Shown here piece after piece: positions 57,805 through 64,000 of a stretch of 64,000 nt of DNA (positions are counted from its first letter, which is position 1; each line of letters begins with the position of its first letter). The DNA is from Pseudophaeomoniella oleicola (Eukaryota > Ascomycota > Eurotiomycetes > Phaeomoniellales > Phaeomoniellaceae), in assembly GCA_003868215.1 (NCBI GenBank), contig QWDQ01000030.1, positions 62,001 through 126,000 of the forward strand, given 5' to 3'. The notes beneath the pieces are model-generated. The model did no database searches, was not told where the DNA came from, and saw only the letters and a list, made by a program, of their open reading frames with translations. The translations under genes were made by a program, and so were the position numbers.

Positions 57805-58771
57805 TGATCCGTACCTAAGTAGTTAAGGATGTAGACGATTGAAGTGCTGATCTTGCTGCAATGGTCAACTCCGTGGGGTTGACGTCACGTAGTTCACCGG
57901 CGCATACAATGTTATTAGACACCTTTCTTAAGATACGCAGCGTCAGAGGATATGGCTTGTCTTGTACAATACATCAAGCCATGGCCGATATCTTGGATGA
58001 CTATTGAGAGATATCAGGGCCGTTGGGCAGAAGTCAGGGCAGATTGATACGATATGGCATTGAGACTCGTTCCTCACCCAAAGAAGACTGCGAGGACATC
58101 AAGAAAACGCGACAAACTGGTAACAGTGAATCCACTAAAATGCGGCTTAGGAGAAAAGCAAGAGTAATTGTCAGGAATCCATACCGATCCTTGCAATAGG
58201 ACGATATAATCAACAGTGCAACCGTACTCAATCACACAGATATGATATCGATTTATAGAGAGGCAGAGGCGTGAGATTAGTGCGTTGAGAGGGCATTGCC
58301 TTCAGCGGGAGGCATTCGACGTACGCGTTGGGAGAGTAAGCCGTTGTGGAATACAGCTGGTACCTCAGCATTAGAAGAATACTGGAAGCTCGAGATGTGT
58401 CTATTGAAAGCTGTAGCTGATATCGCATCGAGGCATGTTGAAGCATGTTCGACATTATTACTCAGGAATGTGTAGGGGTTGAGCGCCGGGAAAATTGAAA
58501 AAGGAAGCGTGTTTTCTTGTGGTTGAGCTAAGGAACTTCTGCCCGCGGAAACGAAGTTGAAACGTTGCAGGAAGCTCAAGAGGGAGCCAGCACTTCATAT
58601 TTCATCTTATTGTACCCAGCGCATTCTGCAGAACTCCCTCAGTGCTCTCAATCTTTAATTCAAGGTCGAGATGTTTTCTTGAAGAGCGACTTGCCGATTG
58701 TCGGCGTGAATGATGTTGGATCTCCTGTCGCAGCGAATCTACACATTGCAACTCGGGATTGACGACCCATA
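57805..58771. other. Divergent promoter region between GST and SEC24
   Basis: Head-to-head genes share 967 bp. Several short minus-strand frames (58034-58579) overlap and show no domain. No repeat stands out. The region should hold both promoters and leaders. Confidence 0.5.
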
Positions 58772-61700
58772 ATGTCAAACTTCAGCGCATATCATTCGCT
58801 TGGCCAAGCACCAGGAGCACCTGGGTATGATCCTCAAGATCCTCGCTTCCAGACACAGTATGCTCAACAACAATTCCCTCCCAGTCAGGCACCCCAGCCA
58901 GGCTATACGCACGATGGGTACCAGCAAGGCCAGCAGCAATTCGCGCAAACTATCGCATCTGGGGAGCAAGACCACTATGCAGGACAGATAGAAGGCTATA
59001 CCGGAGGTTTAACGTCTCAAATGGCCGGTCTAGGACTATCAGGAGACTCCGGCGCCAGGCCACACAAGAAAAAGCAACACAGACACGCGTATCATGATCT
59101 TGGACCGGCTCCAACGCCGGCCCAAGCCTTCAACGGCACTCCTCAAGCGCCGAACATGGGAGCTGGGCAATTCTTAAACAATGCGCAACAACCATCAGCG
59201 TCGCCGAGTCTTGGGTTCCAGGGTCAGCCGTCGCCGTCTTTATCGCAACCTTCGGGGCTCATGGACCCAACATCGCAACTCAGGAGCGGCGAGGGTTCGG
59301 TTGCCACGGCAGGAAGAGTAGACCCGGAGCAAATACCCAGTATACCGCGCGCTCGCGATGCAGCCACACAGTTCTATCAAACCCACGTATATCCTACTAT
59401 GGAACAACACCTGCCACCACCGGCTGCTATCCCGTTTGTCGCTCATGATCAGGGAAATTCGGCACCAAAGTTTGCGAGGCTCACTCTCAACCACATTCCA
59501 GCAACTTCAGAAGCGTTAAGTTCGACGGGACTCCCGTTGGGCTTGATACTACAACCCTTAGCTACGTTGGAAGAGGGTGAGCAGCCCATCCCGGTCCTAG
59601 ATTTCGGTGATGCTGGTCCACCACGTTGCCGACGATGCCGCACATACATCAATCCTTTCATGACGTTCCGCTCGGGAGGAAACAAGCTAGTTTGCAACAT
59701 GTGTAGCTTTCCCAATGATGTTGCTCCAGAGTATTTCGCGCCGACCGATTTATCGGGCATTCGCGTGGATCGCCTACAACGACCAGAGCTCATGATGGGC
59801 ACTGTGGAATTCGTGGTACCTAAGGAGTACTGGGCGAAAGAGCCTGTTGGGTTGAGATGGTTGTTCTTGGTCGACGTAAGCCAGGAAGCCGTGAATCGTA
59901 ATTTCATCGCAACAGTCTGCGAAGGAATCCGGACGGCACTATATGGAGATCAGCAAGAATCTGAAGGGGACGAGACTGGCCAATCAGAGACTAAGCGCCT
60001 TCCAGAGGGATCGAGAATTGGCATTGTCACATTCGACAAGGAAGTCCACTTCTACAATCTGAATGCTAGCCTAGACAAGGCCCAAATGATGGTCATGACT
60101 GATCTTGAGGATCCTTTCGTTCCCATTAGCGACGGACTGTTCGTCGATCCTCAGGAATCGAAAGATGTCATCATGTCTCTGCTAGAACAACTGCCTACCA
60201 TGTTCACGACAGTCAAGAATCCGGAACCTGCGCTTCTACCAACCATCAACGCCGCTTTGTCGGCACTCTCGGCCACTGGCGGGAAGATTGTATGCGCAAT
60301 ATCAGCTCTTCCCACGTGGGGTCCTGGGCGACTTTTCCTGAGAGATACCGGCAAGGGTACAGACACCAATCATGAAAAGAAGCTCTATACGACCGAGCAT
60401 CCTGGATGGAAGAAAGCTGCGAGTGATTTAGTCAAGGCAGGTGTCGGTATTGATTACTTTATTGCAGCTGCAGGTGGAGGATACATGGATATCGCAACCA
60501 TCGGCCATACCTCAGCTGTTTCAGGCGGCCAGGTATTTTATTATCCTAACTTCCATGCTCCCCGTGACGCTCTCAAGCTTGCGTCAGAGATCACGCACGT
60601 AGTAAATCGTGAAACAGGATATCAGGGGCTTATGAAGGTGCGCTGTTCAAATGGCCTGCAAGTGTCATCGTACCACGGCAGTTTCTTGCAACACACATTC
60701 GGGGCCGATCTCGAGTTTGGTACAATCGACGCAGATAAAGCTATAGGCGTTATCTTCAGCTACGATGGCAAGCTCGACCCCAAATTGGACGCTCATTTCC
60801 AATCCGCTCTGCTCTATACCACTGCAGCTGGTCAACGGCGTGTCCGCTGCCACAACATTGTTGCCGGGGTAAGCGAAGGCACACTGGAGTCCATGAAATT
60901 CATCGACCAAGACGCCGTCGTTGGTATTGTCTCCAAACAAGCTGCATCTAGACTAGGTGAAAAGTCACTGAAGGATATCCGAGCTGGCATCACAGAAAAG
61001 ACAATCGACATCATGGCAGGGTATAGAAGAAACTATTCTGGTTCAACGCCCCATAGTCAGCTGGTCCTGCCGGAATTCCTGAAGGAGTTCCCTATGTATA
61101 CGCTCTCGCTAATCAAATCGAGAGCTTTCAAAGGTATATTCATACTCACGTCACATACACTGCCCTTCTGTAGGTGCTAATCCGCTGCAGGTGGAAACGA
61201 AACGAGCGACCGTCGTGTGCATGCAGCGCACTTTCTTTCTTCAGCATCCCTGACCGAGATTTCCCTGTATCTCTACCCCCGCATCTATGCAATCCACAAT
61301 CTCTCTACGGGAGACTGTTTCCCCTCCCAGGAAACAGGGCAGCTTCTTCTTCCGCCAACTATGCGTGCATCTTATGGCTACGTTGAAGAAGGAGGCGTTT
61401 ATATTGTTGACGACGGTCAGATTATCGTCCTGTGGCTCCATGCTCAGGTCAGTCCGAACTTACTCGAGGACCTCTTCGGCGAAGGAGTTCAGAGCCTCCA
61501 AGCCGTAAATCCTTGGACGTCATCGTTACCAGTCCTGGAGACACACCTAAACGCACAGGTGCGAAATCTCATGCAATATTTGAGCACGGTAAGGGGCTCT
61601 AGGTCTGTGCACTTTCAAATTGCACGCCAAGGCTTGGATGGTAGTGAGTTCGAGTTCGCAAGGATGCTCGTTGAGGATAGGAACAATGAAGCACAAAGCT

Positions 61701-61840
61701 ATGTTGACTGGCTGGTGCATGTTCACAGGCATATTCAGCTTGAACTAGCAGGTCACAGGAAGAAGGATGAGTCAGGAGATGGATCAAATGAGGGAATCTT
61801 GAGCAACTTGACTGGGCTTAAGGCACCTTATTGGTCATGA
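58772..61840 (+). CDS. SEC24: COPII coat subunit Sec24
   Basis: Two exons, 58772-61133 and 61191-61840 (57-bp intron, GTATAT...TGCAG), encode 1,003 residues. The N-terminal 220 residues are Gln/Pro/Gly-rich and disordered, as usual. A zinc finger CRRC...CNMC lies at about 285-310. The trunk (vWA-like) domain follows with 'LRWLFLVDVSQEAV' and 'GSRIGIVTFDKEVHFYNL', then beta-sandwich, helical ('SRAFKGGNETSDRR') and gelsolin-like ('PPTMRASYGYVEEGGVYIVDDG') domains. Sec24 binds Sec23 and selects cargo for ER exit vesicles; the trunk and helical landmarks fit an orthologue. The intron sits exactly in the conserved SRAFKGG motif. The start MSNFSAYHSLGQ is the first ATG of the open frame. Confidence 0.95.
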
Positions 61841-62312
61841 AGAATGATGCATAGTAAATGAAAATACGTGTCAATTAACCATTATAATCTACGTGATATA
61901 CCTATTTGTCGCCCCTTCATGTGCATGTCTTACCTAAACAGACGGTAAAGCTATTGCTCAACTGTCATGTATACAATATGAGAGAAATCGGTGTAGTTAC
62001 CATTAATTTGGATTCGATGAAATGGTCTCTTTGAGCTTCTGGGTTTATGATATTGTAACCACTGCCCTACGTATTGGTGTTGCGCTCTCCCTTGTAAAGG
62101 ACGTGCGGAGTTAAATCGTACGGTCCGCGGAACTTGAGCTTCAGCGTCTCAAAAAGTTCGTCAAACTATTACTACAAAGAACAGGATCTGTCCTGGCCTT
62201 TAACATGGTATAACTCTAGATTCTGCCCCTGAGAATGAGATGCGACTTCTCACATACAACTGACTAGAGGGGTTTGCGCATACAGTAACAGACCATGCGA
62301 TAAGTCCTTGTC
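61841..62312. other. Intergenic region between SEC24 and CFT2
   Basis: Tandem plus-strand genes; this holds the SEC24 3' UTR and the CFT2 promoter and leader. No repeat or coding signal stands out. Confidence 0.5.
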
Positions 62313-64000
62313 ATGTTTACCTTTCAACCTCTCCTCGGTGCACAAACCAACTCGACCGCGTCGCAATCCATCCTTGAGCTTGATGGAGGCGTGAAGGTAC
62401 TCGTCGATGTCGGCTGGGATGATGACTTTGATGTCCGACAGCTTGCTGAGCTCGAAAAGTGATTGTTATCCCTCTGGCTTCTTAGACGAGTTCTGACGTG
62501 AACAGGCACCTTTCGACTCTCTCATTCATCCTCTTAACGCACGCAACCAAATCGCACCTCGGCGCCTATGTCCATTGTTGCAAGCATTTTCCGATATTCA
62601 CCCAAATCCCTGTTTATGCTACAAATCCTGTCATAGACTTCGGGCGCACTTTACTCCACGACATTTACCATTCTACTCCTTTAGCCGCGACGTTTGTTCC
62701 TCTGAGAGGCACTCAAGCTGATACCTCTTCGGCTGTCCCCGACGATGCCGCGAAGTCTAACATCTTCCTCCAAGCTCCAGCTGCAGAGGAAATCACTCGT
62801 TATTTCTCGCTCATTACTCCCCTGAAATATTCCCAACCACACCTGCCATCTGCATCACCATTTTCACCACCGCTCGAAGGCCTGACGCTTACAGCATACA
62901 ACTCTGGCCATACAATCGGAGGAACAATATGGCATATACAGCATGGCATGGAGTCTATCGTCTACGCAGTGGACTGGCATCAAGCACGTGAGAATGTGAT
63001 TGGCGGGGCGGCATGGTTTGGAGGTATTGGAGGGGCTGAAGTAATCGAACAGCTTCGAAAGCCAACAGCGTTGGTCTGTAGCAGCAAGAATGGTGACAAA
63101 ATTGCCTTGGCCGGTGGACGCAAGAAGAGAGACGATTTGCTACTGGCCCACATCAGGAGCAGCCTCGCAAAAGGTGGGACAGTCTTGATTCCGTCAGATT
63201 CCAGTGCGCGTGTCTTGGAACTGGCGTACATGCTGGAAAGAGCATGGCAAGAAACAGACGATCAGACATTAAAGAGTGCCAGGATCTACCTAGCAAGCAG
63301 ATCTGCGGTGGCTACCATGCGACATGCCCGAAGCCTTCTAGAGTGGATGGATGACAGTATTTCCCGAGAATTCGGCGGTGATGACGAGGGAATGGTAAAG
63401 ACGCAACAGCGGCCGGGTGGTAGGCAAGTGAATGGCCAGTCAACAAGCCCAGGAAGACCATTTGAATTTAGAAACGTGAAACTCGTGGAGCGCAAAACAC
63501 AATTTGAGCGTATGATGAAGGCTCAAGGGCCGCGAGTGATCATGGCTTCTGATGTATCGCTTGAATGGGGATTCTCGAAAGCGGCACTACGCCACATCTG
63601 TCAGCAGCCAGAGAATCTCGTCCTTCTCACTGAAAGACTGGCTCCTGTTGACGGGTCAAGAGACAGCAATCTTTGCCAAACCCTCTGGAAGTGGTTTGAG
63701 GAACGTCGAGATGGAGTTGCCGTAGAAACCAGTAGTTCTGGTGAGCACGTTGAGCAGGTACATACCGGAGGCCGGGAGCTCGAGATCCAAGAGGTACAAC
63801 GGCAACCCTTGACACCTGAAGAAGAGCAGACATATCAACAATATATCGCGACGCAGAGGCAGCTGCAAACATCGTTGCAATCAAAAAATGATGCAACCGC
63901 ATCGAATGAGGATGAAGCTGCCGATGATGCCTCCAGCAGTTCCTCTGAAGACTCGGACGACGAGCATCAGGGTCGAACATTAAACGTAAGCGCTGCTCTA
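62313..64000 (+). CDS. CFT2: Cleavage and polyadenylation factor subunit Cft2/CPSF2 (5' part, cut by window end)
   Basis: Exon 1 (62313-62458, 'MFTFQPLLGAQTNSTASQSI') joins 62506 onward across a 47-bp intron (GTGATT...ACAG). The frame stays open to the window end, giving 547 residues here; full Cft2 proteins are about 900. It is a metallo-beta-lactamase/beta-CASP protein: 'ILELDGGVKVLVDVGWDDDF' opens the fold, and 'LTHATKSHLGAY' stands where catalytic paralogues (CPSF73/Ysh1) have HxHxDH. The zinc ligands are thus missing, as known for CPSF100/Cft2, which is a non-catalytic partner. 'TAYNSGHTIGGTIWHIQ', 'VYAVDWHQARENVIGG' and 'PRVIMASDVSLEWGFSKAAL' are further family landmarks. An acidic Ser-rich stretch (SSSSEDSDDE) ends the visible part. 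It acts in nuclear pre-mRNA 3'-end processing. Confidence 0.93.

Noticed and set aside
1-64000. CRISPR arrays, rRNA genes, or prokaryotic operon signals
   Set aside because: None seen; the gene structure is eukaryotic throughout.

Overview
The window reads as nuclear DNA of a filamentous ascomycete (Pezizomycotina). Genes are interrupted by short GT...AG introns, mostly 47-113 bp. Intergenic DNA is full of homopolymers and microsatellites. One 6-kb AT-rich block has the stop-riddled, TpA-rich look of repeat-induced point mutation (RIP). The proteins (Sac3, Wbp1/OST48, Vms1, Sec24, Cft2/CPSF2, a YCF1-type ABC transporter, a DUF2841 protein, an S41 secreted peptidase, an NCS1 permease) are typical of that group. 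I cannot name a species.

Layout, left to right. 0-8.4 kb: a secreted S41-family peptidase (+), a GPI-anchored surface protein (-) converging on it, and an alcohol-acetyltransferase-like enzyme (-). 8.88-14.99 kb: a RIP-degraded LINE with recognisable ORF1-like, endonuclease and reverse-transcriptase stretches. 15.3-20.75 kb: a divergent pair, an NCS1 nucleobase/hydantoin-type permease (-) and a 984-residue hydantoinase/oxoprolinase-DUF917 fusion (+), sharing a 0.7-kb promoter with four GATA-factor motifs. This looks like an uptake-plus-hydrolysis unit for a cyclic nitrogen compound. 21.0-32.1 kb: WBP1 (+), then SAC3 (-) and a DUF2841 gene (-). 32.1-44.1 kb: about 12 kb with normal composition in which I can support no conventional protein gene. 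It holds a perfect 18-bp hairpin, many short palindromic motifs and a pyrimidine-rich tract next to microsatellites. 44.1-50.2 kb: an ABCC/YCF1-like transporter (-) with an unusual 885-bp intron. 51.3-64 kb: VMS1 (+), a hypothetical protein (-), a small secreted cysteine-containing protein (-), a glutathione S-transferase (-), SEC24 (+), and the 5' part of CFT2/CPSF2 (+), which runs off the window.

The core genes cover nascent-chain rescue on stalled ribosomes (Vms1), N-glycosylation (Wbp1), COPII budding (Sec24), mRNA export (Sac3) and 3'-end processing (Cft2). The accessory side is secreted and surface proteins, the hydantoinase/permease pair, and a glutathione axis (GST plus YCF1-type pump).

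The most notable non-gene signals are: a tandem run of 15 in-frame TAG codons starting at the VMS1 stop codon; dispersed TACTACGTAGTA palindromes; an abrupt switch to C-ending codons in the last parts of three plus-strand genes that face a converging neighbour; the gene-poor 12-kb interval with its hairpin; and the overlong intron in the ABC transporter. All gene models were spliced by eye, so junctions are predictions unless stated otherwise.
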